A DNA stretch of 64,000 nucleotides, from the NCBI GenBank assembly GCA_000998025.1, contig LCJG01000002.1:1-64000 (forward strand), read 5' to 3'. Under the pieces are notes generated by a model. That model did no database searches and was not told where the DNA came from. It worked only from the letters and a program-made list of their open reading frames with translations. This DNA comes from Candidatus Collierbacteria bacterium GW2011_GWB1_44_6. Its GTDB lineage: Bacteria > Patescibacteriota > Microgenomatia > UBA1400 > MFAQ01. Below, one piece after another: positions 43,715 to 51,314 of the stretch; the stretch's first letter is position 1; each line of letters begins with the position of its first letter. The position numbers and the translations under genes were made by a program.

Positions 43715-43769
43715 GGGATTTTTTCAGGATTGCTTCGGTTCGGGTACGACGAAGTGACGATTGTATCTT

Positions 43770-45260
43770 TTATTGTAGATTAAATATGTAGGCAGTGAAA
43801 GCACCGGAATGGACCGGCTTACAATTTTGGTCAGCAGTACAAGGAATATTCTTTTGCTCAGCAATAATGACACGATAGAGGGGTTTTTCTGTAGAGATTT
43901 CGTCAGGATAAGTCCAGCCAAAAAATTCGTCAGCGAAACTAAGCGTGGGACGGTTTCCGTAGGTTTGAAATAGGTAGTGCCAACCACCATACGGGTGATA
44001 CTTACGCGGGTCTTTCCCCTCTGTCTCCAGGCTGAATGGCCTATCCTCTATCTTGACCATGACTTGATCGACTAAGTCTCTTCTAGCGACTAGGCCGTAT
44101 GGAGATTGTGTTGTGGTGAAAATAGTAATACTGTTTATGGCGGCATACACTACTAATAATGGGGCTAGAGCTTTCCAGCTTAAATGCTCTAAAAACAAAG
44201 CCAGCACAATCGTGAATAATATAAAGAAGCTTAAAAGATAATACTCGGCACCCCATTGAGGATAGAGAACATAGAAAGCAACAATCGAGATGATCATGCC
44301 ACCTAGGATACGGAGGTTTTTATTGGCTTTGCTTCTAACGAAGAAGGAAACAAAGGCGATAAAGGAAAAGAGAGAAAGAAATGTGTTTGGTCTAGTCATA
44401 AATGCACCGTGAGCTCCGAGTCCGTGTTCTTCTTGGATATTGGTATAGAAGTTTAAGAAAATTAACCGGCTGGTAGAAGAGAATATGTTTCTTGCATGGG
44501 TGAATAGTTTGTGGAAACTAAAAGAGGAATCGGAGTTGTTGGATCCCGCTAAAAACTTTAGAGGACCAAGGATATTATCAAAATTATGATTAATATCGAA
44601 GATTATTAGTGGCAAAACCACCAATGCGTAGGAGACTATAGCCACAAACCAGGTTTTTATGCTAATTTTCCTGAAGCTTCTGATTAATAAATATAAGATC
44701 AGTGGCCAGTAAACAGCGAGGGAGAGATGTACATGCAGGGCAGTGGCCATAAGAATCGATGTCAGAATATACCAACGAGAATCATTTTTTGCTTGATAAA
44801 GGGAAAATAGCAGCCAAATTGTAATAAACATGATTGGTGTAGGATTCCAGAAACGATGGTCAAAATATATGAGCAGTGCCGAGAAGCCATATATTAGCGA
44901 TGACACAATTCCAACCTTCTTGGAAAATATTTTTGAGGAGACATGGTATAAGCTAAGCGTTGTAATCAGACCAAATAAAGATGAGAAATATGCCAGTATA
45001 CTCAGATCACCTTTTGATATCCAAAACAAAAGAGCATTGAGATAAGTGAAGCCAGGACCTAGGTAGAAGCCAAAGTTGCTGGCACTCACGCCGATCCAAA
45101 TAGGGTGAAAGTCCTTTACCTGAGACCAGGATATAAGAGCTTGATATTCTTCGTCGAAATTGAAAGAAAACCAGTCTGCCGCTTTCCAGAAACGAAGTAC
45201 ACACAATAAGGCAAATATAATAATGGGTAGTACTGTTTGTTTGGCTCTTTTCACTGTCAC
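43770..45260 (-). CDS. GT39-like membrane glycosyltransferase
   Basis: 496 aa, polytopic. N-F-D36-E37-E-Y-Q-A-L in the first outer loop is the putative catalytic acid pair, and Y-F-D-H-R-F-W-N-P-T-P lies after the fourth segment where PMT-type proteins have a conserved aromatic-Pro element. A C-terminal outer tail of about 130 residues ends the protein. The start is GTG (45260) with the extended -10 box TGCTAAACT 6 nt upstream. It is the first gene of the long minus-strand run down to 21958. Confidence 0.88.
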   Translation of the reverse strand: MTVKRAKQTVLPIIIFALLCVLRFWKAADWFSFNFDEEYQALISWSQVKDFHPIWIGVSASNFGFYLGPGFTYLNALLFWISKGDLSILAYFSSLFGLITTLSLYHVSSKIFSKKVGIVSSLIYGFSALLIYFDHRFWNPTPIMFITIWLLFSLYQAKNDSRWYILTSILMATALHVHLSLAVYWPLILYLLIRSFRKISIKTWFVAIVSYALVVLPLIIFDINHNFDNILGPLKFLAGSNNSDSSFSFHKLFTHARNIFSSTSRLIFLNFYTNIQEEHGLGAHGAFMTRPNTFLSLFSFIAFVSFFVRSKANKNLRILGGMIISIVAFYVLYPQWGAEYYLLSFFILFTIVLALFLEHLSWKALAPLLVVYAAINSITIFTTTQSPYGLVARRDLVDQVMVKIEDRPFSLETEGKDPRKYHPYGGWHYLFQTYGNRPTLSFADEFFGWTYPDEISTEKPLYRVIIAEQKNIPCTADQNCKPVHSGAFTAYIFNLQ

Positions 45261-45340
45261 AGGGATAGTTTAGCATTGTGGTGTAAAATGAGGCCATGGA
45301 TTTTATCGGATTTGCTCGAAGAACATGTAACAAATAAAAA
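45261..45340. promoter_or_regulatory. Divergent promoter region with short leader ORFs
   Basis: Minus strand: TGCTAAACT (45267-45275) is an extended -10 box 6 nt from the GTG at 45260. Plus strand: TAAAAT (45284-45289) stands 6 nt before an ATG at 45296 that opens a 13-codon ORF ending 3 nt before the GT2 start. -35 boxes are poor on both strands. Confidence 0.5.
45296..45337 (+). CDS. Possible leader peptide ORF, 13 codons
   Basis: ATG at 45296, placed 6 nt after TAAAAT as expected for a leaderless start, encodes M-D-F-I-G-F-A-R-R-T-C-N-K and stops at TAA 3 nt before the GT2 ATG at 45341. Ribosomes could reinitiate there, since no Shine-Dalgarno sequence precedes the GT2 start. A second reading from the ATG at 45288 (18 codons) ends in an ATGA overlap with the GT2 start. 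No composition hint of an attenuator peptide is visible. Confidence 0.3.
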   Translation: MDFIGFARRTCNK

Positions 45341-46288
45341 ATGAAAACAAAAAATCCTTTGTTTTCTGTAGTTATTCCCGTCTATAACGAGGAAGGTAAT
45401 GTCTTACCTTTATTCAAAGAAATAAAAAAAGTGATGACTAGGTTGGGGAGTTTTGAGATAATATTTGTAAACGACGGCTCGACGGACAACACAGGAGTTG
45501 AACTGAAACGGTTGAGAAAGGTAAAAATCGTACAATTTAGAAAGAACTTTGGGCAATCTGCGGCGCTGGATGCAGGCGTAAAGGCTGCCAAAGGAAAGTA
45601 TGTCGTTACGCTGGACGGAGATGGTCAAAACGACCCGGCTGACATACCCAAGCTATTTGGAAAACTGAACCAGGGTTACGATGTGGTATGCGGGTGGCGA
45701 TACAACAGAAAGGATAACTGGATACGAAAATTTATTTCTGAAGGAGCAAGGAGGCTTAGGTCCGTTTTGGTCGATGACAAGGTGCACGACGCGGGATGTA
45801 CTCTGAGGGTATACAACAAGGTGTGTTTTACGGACTTAGATTTGGCCGGTGAAATGCATCGAATGATCCCAGCGATTCTTAGGTGGAGGGGTTTTAGAAT
45901 AACTGAACTCAAAGTGAACCATCGGCCAAGAATAATTGGAAAGAGTAAGTATGGAATGAGCCGCACCATAAAGGGTTTTCTTGACATGCTTCTAATCTGG
46001 TTTACTAGAAAATACAACAACCGTCCGTTGCATCTATTTGGCACGGTCGGTCTGTCCCTTATATTTGCCTCAGTATTGTTATTGTCGGCTCTGGCAATAT
46101 TGAAAACTTTTTATGGCTATAGTCTATCTGATAAGATCTGGCCACTGGTTGGCATGATAAGTTTCTTAGCGGGGATACAGCTGTTGGTCTCGGGTATTCT
46201 GGCCGACTTAACCATAAAAAATAATACTGTCAGTAAAGAATGGATGATTAAAACAGTGAGGGGACCTAAGAAGATTTCTACGAAATGA
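45341..46288 (+). CDS. GtrB-like polyprenyl-phosphate glycosyltransferase (GT2 with two TM)
   Basis: 315 aa. F-S-V-V-I-P-V-Y-N-E-E-G-N, V-N-D-G-S-T-D-N-T, D92-G-D94-G-Q-N-D-P, and Y-N-R-K-D followed by H-R-P-R-I-I-G-K-S-K-Y-G are the standard elements of GtrB/DPM3-type enzymes. Two C-terminal membrane helices (about 232-255 and 266-290) complete it. It transfers a hexose (often glucose) from UDP-sugar to undecaprenyl phosphate on the inner face. It could feed the PIG-V-like and MptB-like transferases nearby. The 3' end overlaps the convergent gene by 11 nt. Confidence 0.92.
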   Translation: MKTKNPLFSVVIPVYNEEGNVLPLFKEIKKVMTRLGSFEIIFVNDGSTDNTGVELKRLRKVKIVQFRKNFGQSAALDAGVKAAKGKYVVTLDGDGQNDPADIPKLFGKLNQGYDVVCGWRYNRKDNWIRKFISEGARRLRSVLVDDKVHDAGCTLRVYNKVCFTDLDLAGEMHRMIPAILRWRGFRITELKVNHRPRIIGKSKYGMSRTIKGFLDMLLIWFTRKYNNRPLHLFGTVGLSLIFASVLLLSALAILKTFYGYSLSDKIWPLVGMISFLAGIQLLVSGILADLTIKNNTVSKEWMIKTVRGPKKISTK

Positions 46289-47411
46289 AATAACCACGGG
46301 TAAAGAAGAATATGCTGAAAAGAGTCATAGTAAGACAGAGAGTGTAGTAGGCATAGCGGAAATAGGGGTGGTTTTTTTCAAAAAATAGCGCAAGATATAA
46401 AAAGACAGGGAACAAAACTAGGGTGAAACGGGGAACACTCATAAAAGTTCCTGTGAGGGTTGGCAGGATAAAGGATAAAAGAGAGTAGAGCCAATACGAA
46501 AGTCGGATTTTTTTGAGTGAGAAGATGAGAACAAGTAAGATCAGGGACGCGGAAAGGAGTTCCAAGACGACCGTAAAAAATAATGGGTCAAGGTGATCCG
46601 TAAAAATTAACATCTTGGCATAGCGGAAGTAAACTTGATGAAGGAGGATTAGTTTGTCCATGGACCTCCCAGTAAAATTTGATTGAAGAGTGGCAAAAAA
46701 GAGGGCGTTGCCTGTTTTTATATATTGAAACCGCATAAAGGAGATCAGCCCTAAAGGTGGGATAGCAAGCCATATGGTTGAGAGGTTTAGGCTTTTCCGA
46801 ATGTCTTGCCCGTGAGCAAGCCAAAATTCGTAAATAAGTGCCGGCCAGAGAAAAATGCCGGTTATCTTGGTAGCCGAAGCAATGGCCGCAAAAGTGCAAG
46901 CAAGGAAAAATTGGTTTTTCCTGGCGAAGTAAAAGGAAAGAACGGCAAGTAATATAAATAAAGATTCGGTGTAAACCGAACCAAAGAATAGAGATGTGGG
47001 AAAAAGTAAGGTTAGGATAATGGTTTCTTTGGCGATCTTTTTTTTGAAGTCGATGGCGACCAATTTATAAAGGAAATAAAGAGCCAAAATTAATGAGAGG
47101 TGGGAAATGATCAGACCGGAGGCAAGGTAGTTGCCGAAGACATTGAAAGTCTTTATGGCCCAGGGGTAGACTGGGAAAAAAGCATAGTCCATATCGGTCT
47201 TGTGCTGGTAACCATAGCCAAACTCGGCTAAGTCCAAGTAGTGGAGTCCGTCAAAATTTGACCACATAGAGAAGACATTGGCGACTGATGGGGTGGGGGT
47301 AAGATTGGTAAAACGGGTGCGTGGTGCAAGGAGGAACATGGCCGGGAGAGCCACTATGACAATCAGGAGTCTCCAGCCAAGAACAAGTTTAAGGATTTCT
47401 TTGAGAGACAT
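46278..47411 (-). CDS. PIG-V-like mannosyltransferase (GT76-like, GT-C)
   Basis: 377 aa with about 9 membrane segments. W-S-N-F-D54-G-L-H-Y-L in the first outer loop, F-F-P-V-Y-P-W, and L-F-P-T-S-L-F-F-G-S-V-Y-T-E-S are the signatures of bacterial relatives of GPI mannosyltransferase II (PIG-V). It would transfer mannose from polyprenyl-P-mannose on the outer face. An extended -10 box TGTTATAAT (47423-47431) lies 11 nt upstream of its ATG, so this gene has its own promoter divergent from the toxin gene. Confidence 0.86.
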   Translation of the reverse strand: MSLKEILKLVLGWRLLIVIVALPAMFLLAPRTRFTNLTPTPSVANVFSMWSNFDGLHYLDLAEFGYGYQHKTDMDYAFFPVYPWAIKTFNVFGNYLASGLIISHLSLILALYFLYKLVAIDFKKKIAKETIILTLLFPTSLFFGSVYTESLFILLAVLSFYFARKNQFFLACTFAAIASATKITGIFLWPALIYEFWLAHGQDIRKSLNLSTIWLAIPPLGLISFMRFQYIKTGNALFFATLQSNFTGRSMDKLILLHQVYFRYAKMLIFTDHLDPLFFTVVLELLSASLILLVLIFSLKKIRLSYWLYSLLSFILPTLTGTFMSVPRFTLVLFPVFLYLALFFEKNHPYFRYAYYTLCLTMTLFSIFFFTRGYFIS

Positions 47412-47422
47412 TGGTAAGGATG

Positions 47423-47431
47423 ATTATAACA
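47423..47431 (-). promoter_or_regulatory. Extended -10 promoter of the PIG-V-like gene
   Basis: TGTTATAAT on the minus strand matches the extended -10 consensus TGnTATAAT. It ends 11 nt before the ATG at 47411, giving a leader of about 4-5 nt rather than none. No strong -35 is seen. Confidence 0.52.
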
Positions 47432-47475
47432 ACTAAAAAAACTCAAAAACTCGAAAATTCAAAACGGTGGACTTG

Positions 47476-47504
47476 TTGATTTCGGGTATTGTTTGGTGTT
47501 AAAT
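47476..47504 (+). promoter_or_regulatory. Leaderless promoter of the toxin gene
   Basis: TTGATT (47476-47481), 17-nt spacer, TTAAAT (47499-47504), then exactly 6 nt to the ATG at 47511. The elements are moderate matches to sigma-70, but the spacing is ideal and places the transcription start on the start codon. This favours the ATG over the TTG at 47493 for the toxin gene. Confidence 0.5.
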
Positions 47505-47510
47505 GGATAT

Positions 47511-47846
47511 ATGGGAAAATATAAAGTATGGCTATATCGGGATAGAAACGGTGATTCACCGGTCGAAGATGTTATAAAAAAACTGAATAAAGTTCAAGGA
47601 TCAAAGGTGAGTAGACAAATTCTTCATTTATCTGAGTTTGGTATTTCGATACACAATAAATCACTTAGGAAGCTGACAAAGACGTCACTGTGGGAGTTAA
47701 GAATTCTTGGAAGAGATAACATTCGTCTGTTTTGCACCGAAACGAAGTATGGCATTTGTATTATCCATGTATTTGTTAAGAAAAGCCAAAAAACACGTAT
47801 TTCGGAGATATTGATCTCTTTGTCCAGGCTCAAGACGATATCTTGA
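47511..47846 (+). CDS. higB: HigB/RelE-like (Gp49 family) mRNA interferase toxin
   Basis: 111 aa. S-L-W-E-L-R-I-L-G-R-D-N-I-R-L-F and I-I-H-V-F-V-K-K-S-Q-K-T are the core strands and basic segment of phage-derived Gp49-like HigB toxins, a RelE/ParE-superfamily fold. Such toxins cleave mRNA on the ribosome. The start at 47511 is chosen for the promoter spacing and the normal start K-Y-K-V-W-L-Y. It lies 31 nt upstream of the antitoxin gene. The toxin-first order is typical of higBA. Confidence 0.87.
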   Translation: MGKYKVWLYRDRNGDSPVEDVIKKLNKVQGSKVSRQILHLSEFGISIHNKSLRKLTKTSLWELRILGRDNIRLFCTETKYGICIIHVFVKKSQKTRISEILISLSRLKTIS

Positions 47847-47873
47847 CAAAATATATCTTTTAAGGTATATTTT
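47843..47873 (+). promoter_or_regulatory. Antitoxin promoter with overlapping palindromic operator
   Basis: A textbook sigma-70 promoter: TTGACA (47843-47848), 17-nt spacer, TATATT (47866-47871), then 6 nt to the ATG at 47878. The -35 box overlaps the toxin stop codon. A near-perfect 26-bp palindrome (47848-47873) starts AAAATATA and ends TATATTTT, covering the spacer and -10 box, a suitable operator for the HigA-type antitoxin downstream. Confidence 0.75.
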
Positions 47874-47877
47874 ACCC

Positions 47878-48162
47878 ATGAAACACAACATGATCGACTT
47901 TGAAGATTTCCTTAAAGAACAGCTGAAAGACCCTGACTTTAGGGCGGAAATGGAAAAGCTGGAACCACAATACCAGCTCGAAAGAGCCATTATCAAGGCC
48001 AGGCTTGAAGATGGGATAACTCAAAAAGATCTCGCAAAGCGAACCAATACCACCCAAGCTGTAATTTCTCGGGTAGAATCGGGGTCTGTTAGTCCGTCTT
48101 TAAAGACAGTTAATAAAATCGCAATGGCACTAGGAAAGAAATTGAAGATCGAATTTGTATGA
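47878..48162 (+). CDS. higA: HigA/XRE family antitoxin
   Basis: 94 aa. A helical N-terminal part (residues 1-40) precedes an XRE helix-turn-helix, G-I-T-Q-K-D-L-A-K-R-T-N-T-T-Q-A-V-I-S-R-V-E-S-G and then S-P-S-L-K-T-V-N-K-I-A. This is the normal size and order for HigA antitoxins that neutralise the toxin and repress the operon. It has its own strong promoter, so antitoxin can be made independently of toxin. The start ATG lies 6 nt after the -10 box. Confidence 0.9.
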   Translation: MKHNMIDFEDFLKEQLKDPDFRAEMEKLEPQYQLERAIIKARLEDGITQKDLAKRTNTTQAVISRVESGSVSPSLKTVNKIAMALGKKLKIEFV

Positions 48163-48183
48163 ATGTAATGTGCATAAAATGAA

Positions 48184-48223
48184 CATTCCTAGGTGGAATG
48201 AGATTGGCCGAAAGTTTTTTCGG
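48184..48223. terminator. Two small hairpins between the antitoxin and the convergent GT4 gene
   Basis: CATTCC (48184-48189), loop TAGGT, GGAATG (48195-48200). Then CCGAAA (48208-48213), loop GTTT, TTTCGG (48218-48223). They lie 22 nt after the antitoxin stop in the only non-overlapping convergent gap of the window. They may end transcription, but no strong U-tract follows. The remaining 59 nt up to 48282 hold a CGCAATGACG fragment that may be the end of a degraded mini-repeat. Confidence 0.45.
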
Positions 48224-48282
48224 TACTTAGCTCTGCTGAGAAGCGCCCCGTTTTTTACTCGCAATGACGAATACGACGATTA

Positions 48283-49302
48283 TTATTCCTGATTGAGTAC
48301 TTGTCTGTAAACTTCGGCGGTGAGATTGGCGGTCTTTTTCCAGCTGAAATCTTTGGAGCGCAATTTTGCCAGTTCAATCTGTTTGGCTTTTGCACTGGGA
48401 GAAAGGTGGAGAGCTTTCCGGATGGCTTTTTCCATGGATTTTGCTTTCCGGGGGTTAAAGGTAATGGCGTCTTCGTGATAGACTTCCGGGAGACTGGAGG
48501 TGTTTGAACTGGCAATCAGACAGCCAGTGGTCATGGCCTCCAGAAGAGGGAGTCCAAAACCTTCATAATATGACGGCTGAACATATAGGGAGGCAAGGTG
48601 TAGGAGGGCATTAAAATCCTGATTCGAAACGTATCCAGGATATTTTATGTGGTTGTAGACTTGTAAGCGAACGAGATCAATTAACTCGGGGTGGACCGGG
48701 TTTTTGATTTCCTGCAACATACCACCGCCAACAATGACCAAGGGAAGATTTAGACGATCGGTAACTTCCGCGAGGGTGGGTAAGTTTTTGTTGGGATTTG
48801 GACCGGCCGCGAGAGTAAGAACAAATTTATCTGGAAGGTGATATTTTTCTTTTATTTCTTTCAGGTTAGAAATAGAGGGGGCCTTCCGGTAATCTTCAGC
48901 TACCGCTAAAGGTGTGACAAAGATCTTGTTGGGAGATATCCGGAAATATTTTTCGATGTCCTTCTTTGAATTTTCTGAGTCGGTAATAATGGCTGAAACA
49001 TTTCTGAGGGAAAGCCATTGTAAAAAAAGTTTGATAGTGCCCCTGACGCCCTTAGGGTATCTGCCGGACATGACTAGCGGGGTGAGATCGTGAACCGTAA
49101 CTACCGTTGGCTTTGCCTTCCTCATGGGTAAGGTGAGATAAAAAAGATCGAAAAAAGGATAGTGGATAATGTCCGGATCTTTGTCGGTAAGGCTAATACC
49201 CGGAAGGTGTGCAAGAGACATGGATAGATTCTCGGCATAGACACCGACCCCCCTACCGGCTGAGTGTCCTCCTGTGGCCATATGAACTTTGATTGATTTC
49301 AT
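48283..49302 (-). CDS. GT4 family glycosyltransferase
   Basis: 339 aa GT-B fold enzyme. The opening has G-G-H-S-A-G-R-G-V-G-V-Y-A-E-N. V-T-V-H-D-L-T-P-L, S-Y-Y-E-G-F-G-L-P-L-L-E (E-x7-E) and S-S-N-T-S-S-L-P-E-V-Y-H-E-D-A are as in mannosyl- and glucosyltransferases of the WbaZ-like GT4 branch. It is transcribed alone, divergent from the MptB-like gene with only 2 nt between their first ATGs. The minus-strand TATAAT at 49317-49322 gives a leader of about 7-8 nt. Confidence 0.9.
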   Translation of the reverse strand: MKSIKVHMATGGHSAGRGVGVYAENLSMSLAHLPGISLTDKDPDIIHYPFFDLFYLTLPMRKAKPTVVTVHDLTPLVMSGRYPKGVRGTIKLFLQWLSLRNVSAIITDSENSKKDIEKYFRISPNKIFVTPLAVAEDYRKAPSISNLKEIKEKYHLPDKFVLTLAAGPNPNKNLPTLAEVTDRLNLPLVIVGGGMLQEIKNPVHPELIDLVRLQVYNHIKYPGYVSNQDFNALLHLASLYVQPSYYEGFGLPLLEAMTTGCLIASSNTSSLPEVYHEDAITFNPRKAKSMEKAIRKALHLSPSAKAKQIELAKLRSKDFSWKKTANLTAEVYRQVLNQE

Positions 49303-49304
49303 GG

Positions 49305-50543
49305 ATGTCTATTCGAATTATACAGTTTTGGAGGATAATAGGAACCAGATTGAACAAAAAAGTGTTGATATTTTCTTTGTTTGTAGGAATTTTACTAAGT
49401 GCGTTTGATGCATTTCTCTCTTATGTGTTTACCGATAGTGCTCTCTTGGCTCTGATCGGTCAAAGCAAATCCGGTGTATCGAAGGCCGTAACGCACCTGC
49501 AAAGCAGTTTCCCACGAGAAATGGTCAACCAGACAGGACTGGCACTGATAGCTGTCATTGCCGCTATTCAAGTGATGCTGACTTTTTCAAAAAAAATAAT
49601 AGGGCGAAGAGAACTGTTTTTGGCGACAATCATTCCCTCACTCCTGGTTTTTGCTTATCCGATGGTCAGTCGGGATATTTTCAGTTATTTGTATTATGCC
49701 AAGATGGTTTTGGTTCACCATCAGAATCCGTATTTGATAGTACCTTTGGTCAACAGCAGTACCGATCTGTGGCTGGGGTTTGTCCACAATGTTGACCGGG
49801 TGTACGCATATGGGCCAACGGCGCTGATAATTTCGATAGTCCCTATGCTGATAGCCGGAGGAGAAAAATTACTCGTAAATATATTTTTTGTTAAACTCGT
49901 GAGTTTGACTTTTTTTCTTTTGGGGTCTTGGCTTTTTCTGAAGATTAGCAAGAACAGAAATTTGGTAGTTGTTCTTTGGATACTTAACCCTTTCATTATC
50001 AATGAAATGCTAGTCAATGGACACAATGACTTGTTTATGATTGTTTTTTTCTGGCTGGCAATATATTGGAAACAGAACTCAAAAACAACTTTGTCGGTCT
50101 TGGCTTATCTATTGTCTGTGGGAACCAAATATCTGACGGCGCCCTTGCTGCCGATTCTATTCTTATCCAAAAAATGGCAGACCATACTGTCTACTCTGTC
50201 GATAGTGGTAATAGCGGGATATTTGATTTTACACGGTAACTTACCCTGGTATTACAGCTGGATTTATTTTTGTCTACCTTATCTGAAACTAAACAAAGGA
50301 CAGGTTACATCCATTCTGTTTTTACAAATTACATTGCTACTTGGATATGCCGGATTTTTGGAAACCGGTATGTGGGGACCTCCACCCAGTAGTAATGTAA
50401 TAATTTTGCTTTCCAAGTCTGTGTGGATGTTTTTGCCTCTATTTATATTCTTCGTCTTTGTAGATCTCCCAAAGCTTCATGTAGGAGAAAGCATGGTGAA
50501 GACCGGAATAAAGGGAAAAAACAAAACCAGGAAAACCATCTAG
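49305..50543 (+). CDS. MptB/GT87-like polyprenyl-P-mannose-dependent mannosyltransferase
   Basis: 412 aa from the first in-frame ATG, about 10-11 membrane segments. S122-R-D-I-F-S-Y-L-Y-Y-A-K and N-P-Y-L-I-V-P, then L-N-P-F-I-I-N-E-M-L-V-N-G239-H-N-D, match the S-R-D-x-x-S-Y and N-G-H-N-D signatures of MptA/MptB alpha-1,6-mannosyltransferases and GT87 relatives. The start is unsure: TTG codons at 49293 and 49350 are possible, the latter just before the first membrane segment. The last 105 nt overlap the convergent GT2 gene. The overlapped part encodes a basic tail after the last helix. Confidence 0.78.
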   Translation: MSIRIIQFWRIIGTRLNKKVLIFSLFVGILLSAFDAFLSYVFTDSALLALIGQSKSGVSKAVTHLQSSFPREMVNQTGLALIAVIAAIQVMLTFSKKIIGRRELFLATIIPSLLVFAYPMVSRDIFSYLYYAKMVLVHHQNPYLIVPLVNSSTDLWLGFVHNVDRVYAYGPTALIISIVPMLIAGGEKLLVNIFFVKLVSLTFFLLGSWLFLKISKNRNLVVVLWILNPFIINEMLVNGHNDLFMIVFFWLAIYWKQNSKTTLSVLAYLLSVGTKYLTAPLLPILFLSKKWQTILSTLSIVVIAGYLILHGNLPWYYSWIYFCLPYLKLNKGQVTSILFLQITLLLGYAGFLETGMWGPPPSSNVIILLSKSVWMFLPLFIFFVFVDLPKLHVGESMVKTGIKGKNKTRKTI

Positions 50544-51314
50544 GAAGCCACGATAGCGGAAGTACAAGCTCAGAAAAGTACCTAGGGGTTTGAAAAATAA
50601 ATAATTTAAGGTATTAAAGAGGTTCACTTTGACACCAGCATCTTTGAGCTGGTGGGCATGGAGGCTAGAGTAAGAATTTTCTCTGAGTAAATATCGGGAA
50701 AAATTTGGCGTAGCAAGGTGGTCTAGATCAGACATGAGCCAACCAGTGACACCCTTGACTATCATTTGTTCGTGAACATCCTTGGCAGGAAGTCTGGCTT
50801 TACCTCTTTGGAATAGGCGGATGACCGGATCGGGGTATTGGCCGGCGTTCTCGAGATATCTATTCAGGAAGAAATTTTTTCTAGGTAGGTAGTATGCGGA
50901 GGCCGGGGATCTGAGCAATTGTGGCTCAGAAAAAATCTTTATTATTTTATTTATTGAGGATTTGAGGGGAGAAATCCAACTGTCATAACCGAAATATGAT
51001 CCCTCCAAGATGCCGAGTATTTCTTTGACCATTTCTTTGGTCACTCTTTCGTCCGCGTCCATTTGCAGAATCCAATCTGATTTGGCCGATCGATTGGCAA
51101 TATCTTTTTGAACATGGAAAACAGGATTATTTGGCCGCAGTATAACTTTGACCCCCAGCTTTTTGGCGATCTCAGCAGTATTGTCCGTGGAGTAGCCATC
51201 AACGACGACAATCTCATCGGCAAAATCCTTGACCGATTCCAGACAGGCGGCAATATTCGCCTCTTCATTATATGTAGCGAGAGTGACAGAAATGGTTTGG
51301 CGTTTTGTTTTCAT
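50439..51314 (-). CDS. GT2 family glycosyltransferase, WaaE/KdtX-like
   Basis: 291 aa. I-S-V-T-L-A-T-Y-N-E-E-A-N, V-V-D-G-Y-S-T-D-N-T, Q-M-D-A-D-E-R-V-T (D-x-D) and D-V-H-E-Q follow the WaaE/KdtX pattern, as in the gene at 8470. The C-terminus G-F-L-D-G-F-P-G-F-V-F-S-L-Y and Y-M-K-L-W-E is a membrane-associating end common to this group, so the frame is real up to its stop even though it overlaps the opposite gene by 105 nt. The ATG arises at the edge of a mini-repeat and overlaps the upstream stop by 4 nt. Confidence 0.88.
   Translation of the reverse strand: MKTKRQTISVTLATYNEEANIAACLESVKDFADEIVVVDGYSTDNTAEIAKKLGVKVILRPNNPVFHVQKDIANRSAKSDWILQMDADERVTKEMVKEILGILEGSYFGYDSWISPLKSSINKIIKIFSEPQLLRSPASAYYLPRKNFFLNRYLENAGQYPDPVIRLFQRGKARLPAKDVHEQMIVKGVTGWLMSDLDHLATPNFSRYLLRENSYSSLHAHQLKDAGVKVNLFNTLNYLFFKPLGTFLSLYFRYRGFLDGFPGFVFSLYSGLHHAFSYMKLWEIYKDEEYK

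Noticed and set aside
43724..43990. 88-codon minus-strand ORF between flippase and GT-C genes
   Set aside because: It overlaps the end of the GT-C gene in another frame and has no recognisable domain.
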